Shown here: positions 10,134 through 20,914 of the stretch, in pieces
Layout: the number at the start of each line of letters is the position of its first letter
How positions within the stretch are numbered: the stretch's first letter is position 1
DNA from: Gambelia wislizenii
Lineage: Eukaryota > Chordata > Lepidosauria > Squamata > Crotaphytidae
DNA length: 64,000 bases
NCBI GenBank assembly: GCA_030847615.1
Contig: JAUMIR010000001.1
Span: forward strand, 384,196,687 to 384,260,686
Direction: 5' to 3'
Made by a program: the position numbers and the translations under genes
The notes under the pieces: model-generated
Told to the model about the DNA's origin: nothing
The model's database searches: none
What the model saw: the letters and a program-made list of their open reading frames with translations, nothing else

Positions 10134-12198
10134 TAGATGTTGCAAGGAAAAGAGAAGAGAATTACCCATTCCTGTCCTTGTTACTTCTTCTACCAGCTGG
10201 AAAATCTCGCTGATCTAAAGTTACTTTATGCATGAGGGGTGTGCATAACAGACACTTACAGAGGAAGTCAGTCCTTTATACACATGGTTACTTTCTACCC
10301 CCTGAAATGAATAAGGAAGCATTAATGCACAGATGTTACATAAGCACTAAAATCTTTGTGCTCACAAGGGACTGTTTGGGGAGGGAAAAACTGCTGCAAA
10401 TCCAATATAGCCAAAGCAGACTCATCACCATATATTAACAGTAAGGATGATCAGTATGAAACAGTAGCAATCCCTTCATTACTAAAAACAAGCATCAGTT
10501 TATAGTATAATGGCAACAGGTTTAACCAGGAAACTTTCCCCTATATAATCTCTGTGATTATTTTGTCAAGGAATGCTCCTGGGTGTGTTTGCATCAAGAA
10601 GTCAGAAACTATCTTGGTGCTATGGTAACAATGTATCTTCCTGTAGTCAACATCTTGCTATTTTTCTCTCTTTCATCACTACTCATCTTTTAGGCTGATC
10701 CCACTATCTCTGTTAGGCTGATCCCACTATCTCTGTTTTCTTTGTGTGTCACCAAGACCCATGCATCTAAAGACTGTTGGTCATGGGGAGGAGATAAAGA
10801 TATGGCATCTATATCTGGGAAATTTACAATATTTTGGTTTCTTCATACAGGAGGATCTTAAGCAAAATAGCTCAAGAAGATTCAATGTTGTGAACCTACT
10901 CCAAAAGACTCCAGAATGTTTCACAGCTAGTACTTCTTTGATGTGAAAACTGTAATTTTGGGAAGAACAGGAAAAAAGGGGTGTAAGCAGGTGCAAGTAA
11001 TAATAATAAACAGGTAGGTAGTTAAATGACATACAGGCCTGCACACGAGAGCTGGTGCCCAGATATTGTTTCTATACTTTGTGCCTTTAACTGAAGATAA
11101 TTTTAGGCCTGAGCCTAAAATTATCACCCCACAACTGTGGGCCATCAGTGTCACTTAAGGAATGATCTATTCCTGAAAAGTGCCTTTCTCATGATTTATC
11201 CCTTGACTCATGAGGAGTTCTTATTTATCAGGTGGGCATTTCTACATCTGGTGATGATTGATGAAGGCTGCACCTTCAGGCACATACACTCCTTAAGATT
11301 GGATGACCATTTCACCTCTGCCTCCAAATCAGAACAGGTTTATCCATGTCTTGGCTTGACTACTGTCTCCCAAGGGTGCAGAAGCCTCCTGATCTTGCCC
11401 CAGGCTTCCTGACCCTGGATACCATTTTGTGATGTTTGGCTTGGGGAGCACCATGTCACTGACTGAAGATGATGCCTCCAGTGGAGGGCATAACATAGCT
11501 ATTCCAGGGCCATTGTTGGAAATGTGAGGATCCGTAGGAACCAAATCCCTCCCATTTCCCAGACACAGCCTTAGAATGGAACAAAAATTATACTACCCCT
11601 TAGAGCAACAGTGTTCTGTTTAAAGGCAGCGAGTGCACAGGTGAGCACATCTACAGTCCACAAGAACTGGTGTGGAAAGCCACTCCAAGGCTTACAGAGG
11701 TTGATAAAGAGAAGTGTGGTCCAGTCAATCCAAAGCAGTCCTGAGCAGAGTCCAAAGCTGAGAGGAGAATTATCTGAAAGATTAAACCAAAAGTAGGTAC
11801 TGAAGGGTAAGAGAGACAGGAAGCCAGAGAGGTCAGGCAGCGTTGCTTGGAGGTTTGGAAGCTGTTGATCTATAGCAACAGAATGTCTTGGGCTGAAACT
11901 AATTTACAGCTAGCAGTCAATCAGCTCAGTTGGCCTCATTAGCTTAGTGTTCTGTATTCAAGGTGGAGGAGGGTGCTGTCTGATCTTTTCCTCTCTACAC
12001 ATTAATTTAGTTGCTTAAGAGGGTGATGTGCCTCTGCCTTCTCTTCCTGATTTTCATTTGCTGTCTGGGATCAACTAGGCTGTGCCTCTGCTGGTGCCGT
12101 GGCAGGATTGCCATAACCCTCTGGCTCCAAGTAGGGCCAGTATCCTGACTCTCCTGTTCCCCTACTTCATCCAAGCAGGTCTCCTCTGGGTGGACAAA
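10134..12198. other. Non-coding stretch with one tandem duplication
   Basis: No coding signal. A 23-bp unit TAGGCTGATCCCACTATCTC-TGT is duplicated at 10691-10713 and 10714-10736. The stretch at about 11600-11850 has a monotonous CCAAAGC/AGTCC style resembling LTR-element leader sequence, but I could not identify it. Confidence 0.45.
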
Positions 12199-12259
12199 TG
12201 ACAAAAGAGAAGGAAACCTTGACAAATGAGAAGGACCATGACAAATGAGAAGGAAACCT
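12199..12259. repeat. Short minisatellite, about 20-bp units
   Basis: Three adjacent units beginning TGACAAATGAGAAGGA (first unit with AAAAG), at 12199, 12220 and 12239; the middle unit is two bases shorter. Confidence 0.8.
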
Positions 12260-12729
12260 TCTTTAAAATGCCTGTGAAGTGCCAAAATTGGCATACCCGC
12301 ATCTTTCACCCTGCTGTTGTGAGCTAACAAGATAGAGGAAAGGGCAGTTCTTCCATTCTGGTTTCTCTCTCTTCTTCCTGGCTCAGATTGCTCTCTCAAG
12401 GTTTCATCAGATAATTGCTGTCAGGACTGAGAAAGCCATTTGTGCTAAGGCTCAACAGGATGGAGAGGCAGTGTGATTTACAAATGGGGGGAGGGGATAC
12501 CACACCATTCATACATATATTTCTGCCACCACCTGTAGGTAGCAATTGTCATATGTAAAATAAGCTTTTTGTTCATTCAATTATTCATCAGTATCTACTA
12601 CTGAAAAGGCTAAGGGGGAGAACCTGAAACTGAAGAGAATTAGTAGCTATATAAAAAGCTAATATGATGTAGTGAATGAACTGGGAATTAGCAGATCTGG
12701 ATTCAAGTGCCCGCTAGCCATGAAACTAA

Positions 12730-13300
12730 GAACTTTATCAGACACAGACAATACAGTGTCATAAGGATGCCACATAACCATGAAAGGGCATGCAAATCAG
12801 ACAACGTTGCCCTTTTGTGGTTATATAGAGCCCAAAAGTCATGGTTTTTAATTGATGGCTTAAGTTGTCAATAGATCTCCCTCCTCCTTTTTTGCCAGCA
12901 CTGCCAGCATTCAATACCTCTGTCCCTTTAAATCTCGGACTTACCCTGACAATGGTCAGTCAGGTGCAAACACTTCCGGGTCAGATCAGGACATCCAGGT
13001 AAGTTTTGTTCTTTTTATGACCCTCCCTGGGTTACTTGGAAGGTGTGTGTGCATGTGCATGCGCGTGCGTGTGTCTGTGCATGCTTGGTGTGACTTTTTA
13101 TGTTTAATTTTTGTTTTAAAGTTTGAATTTCCCAAACGAGGAAGTGAATAGGGCTCCATTCACTTCCTCTTCATTCATGGAGGAGCCTTTGCCAGGAGAG
13201 GAGGTGTGTGCAGGGGAAGAAACGTTCTTTTGCCAGCATAAAAATGCTTTAAAAAAATGCCAGCAAAAGAACGTTTAAAATCATGTGTCTGATAAAGTCC
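12730..13300. mobile_element. TIR DNA transposon (MITE) with internal hairpins
   Basis: The left end GAACTTTATCAGACACA and the reverse complement of the right end GGACTTTATCAGACACA are near-perfect terminal inverted repeats. The flanking triplets TAA and TGA are compatible with a 3-bp target duplication with one mismatch. The interior contains a hairpin at 13139-13168 (AGGAAGTGAAT arms) and another at 13222-13275 (ACGTTCTTTTGC arms), plus a CA/GT-rich tract at 13036-13086. The terminus resembles that of the foldback element at 49799-50114. No transposase is encoded. Confidence 0.7.
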
Positions 13301-14061
13301 TGAGTGACCTTGAGCCTATCACTCTCAGCTTAATCTTGTCTCCCTGGGGTTTTTGTGATGATAAACTGGGGGAAAGGAGATGCCAAATATGCTGCCTTAA
13401 GCTCATTGGAAGAAAGGCAGGTAAGGAATAACAAAGACATAATAAATAATTCCAAAAGTTAGTGATCCCAATAGAGCTGAGTAGAAAATACAACTAGAAA
13501 TAACCTAAAGGTAAACATCATGCTTAGTGACACTGAAGTGGCTAAATGAATATGCATATGCCTTCTCATTGTATGCAATGCTTAAATATTAAGGACAGCT
13601 AATTATGCAATAGCTGTACATTGTGTCTGCATTCTATTGTGGATATGCCAATGCTAACCCAGAGCTCTGATAGCTTCCTCCTTTGCTTCAAATACTTCAA
13701 TGAAATGGACAGTTCCATGTGTATACCAGTATTTTCTTTTAAAGTTCCAGATTTTGTTGACATAGAAAACTCAGAAATATGATGGAGACATAATTTATCA
13801 TACAAACCTTGAAGGGCTCTGAGAACTAGACCTTTCAAATGAGCATTTTAATGTTTTGATGGCTCCACCTCACTTCTGCTTCTTAAGATATTCATCATTT
13901 TTATTCTAAGCAATAAAGTTTGTAGGCAATCACTTTGTTAATTAGCAGACATCAGCTCTTTGTGGAAGACATTTCAGTAGTGATGGAAGAAATCTTCCCA
14001 TTTCAATTTGCAATAGGTTGGATTTTCCCCAGTTTTTTTTTTTTAAAGAACTGAGTGAGCC
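13301..14061. other. Non-coding stretch, no feature seen
   Basis: No coding signal or recognisable repeat. Confidence 0.45.
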
Positions 14062-14290
14062 AATGTGTTATAGTGGTTTGAGTACTGGACTGGGACTCTA
14101 GGAGACCAGGGTTAAAATTATCACTCAGCCATGGAAACCCATTGGTGATCTTCTACAAGTCACCCTTTCTTAGTCTCAGAGAATGGCAATAGGAAACCTT
14201 CCATGAACAAATCTTGCCAAGAAAATCCCATGAAAGGTTCACCTTAGGGTTGCCCTAAGTCAGAAATGACTTGAACAAAACACAGCAGCA
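14062..14290 (+). mobile_element. tRNA-derived SINE
   Basis: The head carries a degenerate A-box region (TATAGTGGTTTGAGTACTGG) and B-box region (CAGGGTTAAAATTATCACTC). It is followed by the family body CAGCCATGGAAACCCATTGG, the block TTGCCAAGAAAATCCCATGA, and a 3' end GTCAGAAATGACTTGAACAA into ACA-rich sequence. Related copies lie at 22275-22490 and 30750-30936. The B box is mutated, so pol III transcription is unlikely. Confidence 0.85.
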
Positions 14291-14386
14291 ACCTGGGATT
14301 TGCCCCTATATGTTCCACAAAAAGGGAAACATTGTGAGGATGTTTAAGAACACCCTGAGAATTTTAGCAATGGATAGAGGAACCAA

Positions 14387-14917
14387 GGGCTCATCTACAT
14401 GGGCCAGAATGCACTGGCTTCCCACCAATGTATTCTGCCTCTAGATCAGGCCCATTGGTCTCACATTACCTAGACAAAATGAGATGAAGTCCAAACCAGT
14501 ATGCTGGCCAGTCTCCGCAGCCATAGCCACTGCCCACGTCCCACTCTCTGTAGCCAGAAAGCCAGCCTGCAGAGTGTAACCAAGGCACCCTGTGTGTGAC
14601 CAGCCTTGGTCACATGCTGCAGGACTGCTTCCAGGCTTCAGAGAATGCAATGCAGGCAACATCTGCAATGAAATGCCAGCGTGCTGGTATTGTCTCCTGT
14701 GGTCACACAGGATCTGATCTGATTTTTCTGGAAAGAAGTAGTTATTGGTAGGTTTTTTTAAAAAAATGTTTTATTTACCCCACCTTAGCCCCATCTTTGC
14801 TCCAGGGATCATTAGGACTGCCCGGGGACAAAACAGGGCAAAAGCCCTGCATCATCAGGACTGCAAGGCTCTAAGACAGGGGCATGATGGGGTAAATAGC
14901 CTGTCTAAATAAGCCCC
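14387..14917 (+). mobile_element. 530-bp TIR MITE, copy 1 of 3
   Basis: Begins GGGCTCATCTACATGGGCC; the reverse complement of its end is GGGGCTTATTTAGACAGGC, so the termini are inverted repeats. Two further copies occur at 20412-20914 (reverse) and 37824-38334. The three share internal phrases such as GACCAGCCTTGGTCACATGC and a GCCCTGCATCATCAGGACTG-like block near the right end. It is non-coding and non-autonomous; the transposon superfamily is unresolved. Confidence 0.8.
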
Positions 14918-16016
14918 AAGAGGAACATTTCCTCCATCTATTTCCCCTCAAAAAGATGTCATAAGTGTATGTATATGTATAACTGTATGTATGTCTGTGG
15001 AGGCACCCAGAACCTTTAAAAGCAATGAAATATTAGCTTCAGTCTCACACAAACTTGAGGAAAATTCATGACTAGTTGTCCAATTAATAAGAGCCTCCTA
15101 CATGTTATCCTGTTTGAAATATTTGTCATGTTGATGCATTTACCAGATTCTGATGCACATGTTTTCAGTGTCTGTAAATTAAGTATATTAAGGCTCTTCA
15201 TAGGAATTGTAGACAAGCCAAAATAGGTACCTACCACCTAACCTTGACTCCCTATTCTCCAATATTCTCCAGTCCTCCTGTTGAGACCCACAGAGTTGTG
15301 AAATTTATATTTTAGAGGAGAATGAAACATGTCCTTTATTTCACAAGGGCATAAATACACACAATGGGAATTAAATAATTTAAGATTTTTAAAAATGTCA
15401 TATTTCAAACTGGTGGGTCAGTAGGAAGATGAGAGGAGAAAAGAAGAGCAGTGAGTGAAGGTTAATCCATCTCAGTCATGGAGCTGGTTTGTAAGACAAG
15501 CTATGGGGAGTCTTATGTTCTCAAGGGCTCCTTCTGCAGCAAAAGGATTGCTAGATAAAGCATAAAATGTCTTCCAGTCCTGAGTATCCCTGCTAGTCCT
15601 TTTGAAGAGACATAATACAGAGATTAGCCGGCACAGAGAGACAAAGCCGGCAAGAACCTGCAAGAAAGAAATCAGATACTGAGAACCATGTCAGAACAAT
15701 GAAAACCACATGGATTTATTTGGCAGCAGAATCCAATGAAGTGCCACTTTATTAATCTATTTCAAAGGACTATTTTTAGGCATGTCTTCAACATAGTTTC
15801 TCTTTTTAATGAGCATTTCAATTATACCATCTACCCAAAGTACAGCAAGTGCATCATTCCAGTTCTTGTGGGAAGAAGATAGGCCATAGTCTTCAGTCAA
15901 AGGTTTAAGAAAGATACAGCAGAATTTTGAATTAAAACCTATGTGAAGTTTTCACCAGAAATTATTCTCCTGCTATATTTTCATAAAGGAAAGCTAATTG
16001 GATAGGAGTTGGAGAT
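14918..16016. other. Non-coding stretch, no feature seen
   Basis: No coding signal or repeat recognised up to the target-site duplication of the Copia element. Confidence 0.45.
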
Positions 16017-16021
16017 GCTGT
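16017..16021 (+). other. Target-site duplication GCTGT, left
   Basis: The five bases GCTGT precede the first LTR and recur exactly at 20105-20109 after the second LTR. This proves the 16022-20104 unit is one integrase-mediated insertion with both ends intact. Confidence 0.93.
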
Positions 16022-16545
16022 TGTCAGGAAATGACATGGATGTGACCACAAGATGGAGCTGTAAGCTTAGTAATGAAAGTAGTTAAGCTGCAGTGGCAGG
16101 TGTGTGTGTGAGAGAGAGTCAGCACTTGGGAGTATGCACACTTGAGATGCCTAATGTAACAGGCATTGTTTAACTGCCTATAAAAAGGAGATGGGAATTA
16201 TCTCCAGTGTGGGTTTGTTGTGAATGGTGGTTGGCGAAGCAGTTTGTTGGTTTGAGAGAGATTTATGAGTATTAGAGACGGCTGTCCTATACTCTCTCTA
16301 TATATTGTAAATATACTGCAAACAAAGATTAAAGCCCTCAAGTTGAGTGAAGGCTGGCCTTGTTGCTTTCTTTATTTGGCAAGCCAGAGCTCAAGGCAGT
16401 GTGCTGGGGTGAAGGAATTTTTCCTTCTCAGTCTGAAGTATTTTTTAGAAGTCTCTCCAGAAACCTTCTCCTTGGTGTACTGTCGATGTGGAACAACTCT
16501 GCAGGTGGTCGTGGTGGACACAGCGTGTCTTTCTACGCCCCAACA
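16022..16545 (+). repeat. Copia 5' LTR
   Basis: Starts TGTCAGGAAATGACATGG and ends CGCCCCAACA. A TATA box (CTATAAAAAG, 16178-16187) is followed about 145 bases later by an ATTAAA polyadenylation signal (16328-16333), defining U3, R and U5. It contains a GA-microsatellite expansion near 16105-16120 that the 3' LTR lacks. Confidence 0.95.
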
Positions 16546-16546
16546 A

Positions 16547-16562
16547 GGGTTATGGGCCCAGC
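16547..16562 (+). promoter_or_regulatory. Primer-binding site: initiator tRNA-Met anticodon arm
   Basis: One base after the LTR, GGGTTATGGGCCCAGC is the exact complement of 16 bases of vertebrate initiator tRNA-Met spanning the CAU anticodon loop and its stem, not the tRNA 3' end. Drosophila copia is known to prime from a tRNA-iMet fragment cut in the anticodon loop. The same half-tRNA mechanism is inferred here. Complementarity stops after base 16562. Confidence 0.9.
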
Positions 16563-16799
16563 GTCCGTGTGGACAACACTTGAGAAGCTGTGGGAGATAT
16601 AGTTCTGCAATTGGTGAGCTGTTTTGTGTTCCTGGAGGGATGAAGAGGAAAGTCCTGGAAAGGAGTGAGTTAAGTGTGTCTACTCACAGACTCTGCTCTT
16701 ATCTGTTTGCTTTGGGAAGCTGATTGTTTTTGGCAGCCTGCCCGGACTGTTATCAGTGTGTTTGCTTGCATCTGTTTAAGTCGCAGAGTCAGTGCAAAC

Positions 16800-18169
16800 A
16801 TGGAAATAGCAGTCAGGTTTGAAAAGCTGTCTGAGAAGAACTATGCTTCCTAGAAAATTTACATGCAGGCTTTGCTAATAAAGCAGGACTTATGGGACTA
16901 TGTAAAGAAACAACCTGACCCTGCTAATGAGGATGAATTAATAGGTGATGAAAAAGCTAGAGCTTCCATTATTCTAGCTGTAGAATCGAATCAGCTGAAT
17001 AATATCAGAGATAAGAGGTCAGTGTCTGGAAAGCTCTTGAGAATGTCAACCAACCAGCTGGAGCCTTGTCAAAAATGCTGTGCAGCAGAAAGCTGTATTG
17101 TTGTAAACAGCAGGAAGGTGAATCTGTGCTTGTCCATTTAAAAAGGATGCAGGATAATTTCGCAGAGTGCAGCAAGCGTGGCATCCAAATAGAAGAAACC
17201 CAAAAAGCTTTTATACTCCTGAGTAGTCTAAACAGTGAATGGGAGTTTCTAATGTACAATCTCCAAGGAGTAGCTGAAGCTGATTTAAATGTCGACCTTG
17301 TGGCATCCAGAATATTGGAAGAGGCACAGAGGAGAGACTCAGAGGAGAGCTTCAAGGGAGTGACCAGCTGGAGGAGACAACCAACCAACCAATCCACATC
17401 TTTGTCTGAGGAAGTGAGTGCTGCTGTCTGCAGAACACGGGGATGTTTTTCCTGTGGAGAGACCAGACACTTGATAAAGAACTGTCCTAAGGTCTCTGCT
17501 ACAAAGAAAGGACAAAACTCACAAAGAAAAAGAAAAGACAAGCCCCAAGATGGGAGGGGGTTTGCTACTACTGTAGAGGGAGTTGTAAATGAGAAAAAGG
17601 ACCAGTCTGTCTGGATTTTGGACAGTGGGTGTTCTCACCATATGACCCCTGATAGGGAAAAACTACAGAGCCCAAAGCCAGCACCAGTGGACACTGTGGT
17701 ATTTGCAGATGATGAATCTGGCAGTGTAGAGATTCAAGGGTCTGTATTAATCCCTGGTTTAAACAAGGTATTTCATAATGTACTGTGTGCACTGAAACTA
17801 CAAAATAGCCTTGTAAGTGTGGCATCCCTAACCAGTGATGGATATGAAATCCCTTTCAAAGGAGATGAGGGGATTGTGTCCAAGGAGGGAGTAGTATGTG
17901 GTAAAGCCATAAAGAAAAATCACATTTATCAAATGGTAGCACAGATGCAGTGTGGGAATGTAACAAATAAGCCACTGCATGATGGGTGTGCTCATTACCT
18001 TCATAGAGTTATGGACCATATAAGCTTCAAAGGTTTGAGAAACGCAGAGAAGGTTTGCCCAGAGTTCAAGGTAGAGAACTGTAGAAGTTACCTGGACAGT
18101 GCTATTTGCAAAAAGGTAAAGGTCAAGGCTTACCCTGTAGCGAAGGTGAGCAAATGCATAACCCTTTAG
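16800..18169 (+). pseudogene. Copia gag-protease-preintegrase, broken
   Basis: The likely start is ATG at 16800 (MEIAVRFEKLSEKNY). An in-frame TAG at 16851 sits where gag usually has Trp, and the frame then runs on through MQALLIKQDLWDY. A frameshift near 17010-17100 moves coding to the frame open from 17066 to 18169. There follow gag helices, a CCHC zinc knuckle (CFSCGETRHLIKNC, 17444-17485), the aspartic protease active site WILDSGCSHHM with Asp at 17621, and a GAG-pre-integrase zinc domain. That domain keeps the His pair (LHRVMDH) but one expected Cys reads Ser (LDSAIC, near 18100). A second frameshift near 18110 and a third near 18185 separate it from integrase. Confidence 0.93.
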
Positions 18170-18170
18170 A

Positions 18171-19478
18171 ACCCAGAGGCCTTTTCAGGTTGTACATGCG
18201 GATTTATCAGGGCCGCATCAAGTAAAGAATATAGGGGGTAGCAGGTTTACCCTATTGATAGTAGATAGGCATACCAGATTTACCTATGTGGCAATGCTCA
18301 AAACCAAAAGTGAAGCTGCTGATATGATCAAAAAATGGGTCAATTCTGTTGAAAGGGTGTTTCCCTACAAAGCTGGCACTGTTGTGACTGACAGAGGTGG
18401 GGAATTCTTAAGTAGTAATTTGCAGCAGTGGTTTGGGTGGAAAGGGATCCAACATAAAACTACAAATCCTGGATGTCCAGCTGTGGATGGTTTGGCTGAA
18501 CGTAGGATTGGGATGATAAACCAAATAAGGGATTGTATGTTAGAGGATTCTGGAGCACCAGCTAATTTGTGGGGAGAAGCAACAAGAACCGCTTATAATA
18601 TTGTAAACAGGTCATGGTGCAGTGCGATAAACCAAACACCATACTACTTATTGTATGGAAGAGCACCAAACCTAAAGTACTTAAGAGTGTTTGGACAATT
18701 TGCATCAGTGTACATTCCTCCTCAGTTCAGGAAAAAGAATCAGCCCAAAAGCCAAAGGTTGTGTTTTGTGGGCTATGAGGGGAACAAGTACAGGTTCCTG
18801 ATGGATGGGAATAGGATTTTGTATTCAAGGAGTGCTAGTTTTGAGACTCATGATAGATGGAAGAAAGTGTACCCTGACCAGAATGTTGTAGAACAGAAAG
18901 CCAGTGTGGTAGATAAGAACAACGGAAATGGAGGGCTACATGCATCCAGGGCTGTCTTAGATGAGAAACCAGGTGTGTCACAACAGCCTCGAATTTCGAG
19001 TAAACAGGGCACTTTGAAGGTGCCTGGCACTCCAGAAGAACCTAGCACTTCATTAGACTTGCAACCAAAGCCAGAGATAGTGACTGTGAAACAAGAACAA
19101 GTTAAGACTCATGGGAAAGACTCTCAGGCCAGTATTAGTAGCAGTGACACTGAGGGTGGTCAAGGTACATTCCTGATTTCCATGAGGTCTCAGAAAGGAA
19201 AGTTCTTCGTAGTAAAGCAGGGACAAGCCTCTTCTGTGGCAGCAGTAATAAGAACTGAAAACACTCCAGAAAGAGCCAGGAGAACATGCACTAAGCAGGA
19301 GGGGTGGAAGAAAACCAAAGCTCTGGTGTGTGTGGCAGAGCATAGTCAGGATATGTTTGGTGGGATGGTCAGGCCTGTAAGTAAAAGGAAATTGACACAT
19401 GATAGCACCAGGGAAGCCAGAGCCGGGTGGGTCAGTAGCATGGGCTATCAAGGTCAGGAAAACACTGTGACATTGTAA
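18171..19478 (+). pseudogene. Copia integrase with C-terminal tail
   Basis: Catalyses joining of the cDNA to host DNA. The frame is open from about 18162 to a TAA ending at 19478. All three catalytic residues are present: Asp in VVHADLSG (18201), Asp in VVTDRGGEF (18390) and Glu in DGLAERR (18498), with exactly 35 residues between the last two (a D35E core). The core is followed by the Copia block YYLLYGRAPNLKYLRVFG and an LCFVGYEGNKYRF segment. The remaining about 190 codons are Ser/Gln/Lys-rich (SSKQGTLKVPGTPEEPST and onward). They resemble the disordered linker that normally precedes RT, but end at a stop without any RT motif. TTG at 18255 is not a real start. Confidence 0.93.
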
Positions 19479-19581
19479 ATAATGGGAACGGAGTCTCAGA
19501 CTCTATAGGTATCAGCGAGTAAGGTCACAGTATATAAAAGGATAGGTGTAAATGACACATGGGACACACCACATGCCATTT

Positions 19582-19590
19582 GTAGGGGAA
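19582..19590 (+). promoter_or_regulatory. Polypurine tract before 3' LTR
   Basis: GTAGGGGAA lies directly before the TGTCAGG of the second LTR, the place where plus-strand DNA synthesis is primed. It is short for the class. Confidence 0.7.
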
Positions 19591-20104
19591 TGTCAGGAAA
19601 TGACATGGATGTGACCACAAGATGGAGCTGTAAGCTTAGTAATGAAAGCAGTTAAGCTCCAGTGGCAGGTGTGTGTGTGAGTCAGCACTTGAGAGTATGC
19701 ACATCTGAGATGCCTGATGTAATAGGCATTGTTTAAATACCTATAAAAAGGAGATGGGAATTATCTCCAGTGTGGGTTTCTTGTAGATGGTGGTTGGCAA
19801 AGCAGTTTGTTGGTTTGAGAGAGATCTATGAGTATTAGAGACGGCTGTCCTATACTCTGTATATTGTAAATATACTGCAAACAAAGATTAAAGCCCTCAA
19901 GTTGAGTGAAGCCTGGCCTTGTTGCTGTCTTTATTTGGCAAGCCAGAGCTCAAGGCAGTGTGCTGGGGTGAAGGAATTTTTCCCTCTCAGCCTGAAGTCT
20001 TTTGCAGAAGTCTCTCCAGAAACCTTCTCCTTGGCGTGCTGTCGACGTGGAACAACTCTACAGGTGGTCGTGGTGGACACAGTGCGTCTTTCTATGCCCC
20101 AACA
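19591..20104 (+). repeat. Copia 3' LTR
   Basis: The same TGTCAGGAAATGACATGG start and CCCAACA end as the 5' LTR. TATA box at 19741-19750 and ATTAAA at 19887-19892. It is 10 bases shorter through loss or non-expansion of GA and CT microsatellite units. Confidence 0.95.
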
Positions 20105-20109
20105 GCTGT
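20105..20109 (+). other. Target-site duplication GCTGT, right
   Basis: Exact repeat of 16017-16021. Confidence 0.93.
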
Positions 20110-20411
20110 CCCATAAGACTCAGTACTTAAAGATCTTTCCAGAATAAATTCTTCAACATTACTAGATCAGATTTGGGAAAATAAGTCACAGTTTGCTTTT
20201 TGGTGCATCAGATACTTTCATCTACAAACTTGGGAAGTCTCACAAAGTGATCAAATATTGGAAACCAGGAAAGTTGAATGCATTAAAAAAAAAAAACCCA
20301 GAGGAATTAACCATAGGTTCTCTTCTTCAAGTACCACCTTCTATCAGAAAGACAGCAATACAAATATCTCAAGGTTAGTTTCAAAAATAATGTAATTAAT
20401 GTTTTTAACAT

Positions 20412-20914
20412 ACGGCTTGTCTATACGGGCTGTTTATCCCATCTTGCCCTGGTCTTGGAGCCCTACAGTCCTGATGATGCAGGGCTTTTGCCCCGTCTTG
20501 TCCCTGGGCAGTTCGCATGACCTCTGGTGCAAAGATGGGGCTAAGATGGGGGGGTATGGGGTAGGGCCCAATAAAATGTTTTTTAAAATACCTGTTTAAA
20601 TGTGTTCCAGCCAGGGAAAGAACCAGATTGGTCCCCATGTGACTACAGGAGCCCATTCCAGCATGCTGGCTGTCAATGCAGCTGCCCTCTGCTTCACTCT
20701 TCCATAGCCAGGAAGGGGCTATGCAGCATGTGACCAAGACTGGTCATCTGCAGATGGCCTTCCTCACATATTGCAGGCCCCCTTCCTGATGTCAGAGAAT
20801 GTGACCTGGAAGGCAGCAGTGGTAACTTCAAGGACGGGCTGGTGTGCCCATCTGGACTCCGGCCTGTCTCCTGGGCTGGGAGGCGACATATCCTGGACCA
20901 TGTAGATGATCCCT
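20412..20914 (-). mobile_element. 530-bp TIR MITE, copy 2 of 3
   Basis: Reverse-orientation copy of the element at 14387-14917. Its left end ACGGCTTGTCTATACGGGC corresponds to the right end of copy 1, and its right end reads, in reverse complement, AGGGATCATCTACATGG. The internal block CCTGATGATGCAGGGCTTTT matches copy 1 in reverse complement. Confidence 0.78.

Larger units (their letters stand above)
16022..20104 (+). mobile_element. Copia LTR retrotransposon, RT/RNase H missing
   Basis: A 4.1-kb insertion with 5-bp target duplication, two LTRs (524 and 514 bp) with TG...CA ends, a primer site, gag, protease, integrase, and a purine-rich tract before the 3' LTR. The order protease then integrase, and the integrase type, mark it as Copia (Ty1/copia). 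The interior is only about 3.0 kb because nothing after the integrase region encodes reverse transcriptase or RNase H. By hand I count about 28 substitutions between the LTRs over about 510 aligned bases (about 5.5%) plus two indels. The insertion is therefore neither very young nor ancient. One stop and at least three frameshifts make it dead. Confidence 0.95.

Noticed and set aside
16265..16723. 152-codon plus-strand open frame in and after the 5' LTR
   Set aside because: It begins inside the LTR, crosses the LTR end and the primer site, and has no domain. A shorter version recurs in the 3' LTR, as expected for a shared non-coding repeat.
17005..17541. 178-codon minus-strand open frame
   Set aside because: Mirror frame of Copia gag, which has clear zinc-knuckle and gag similarity on the plus strand.
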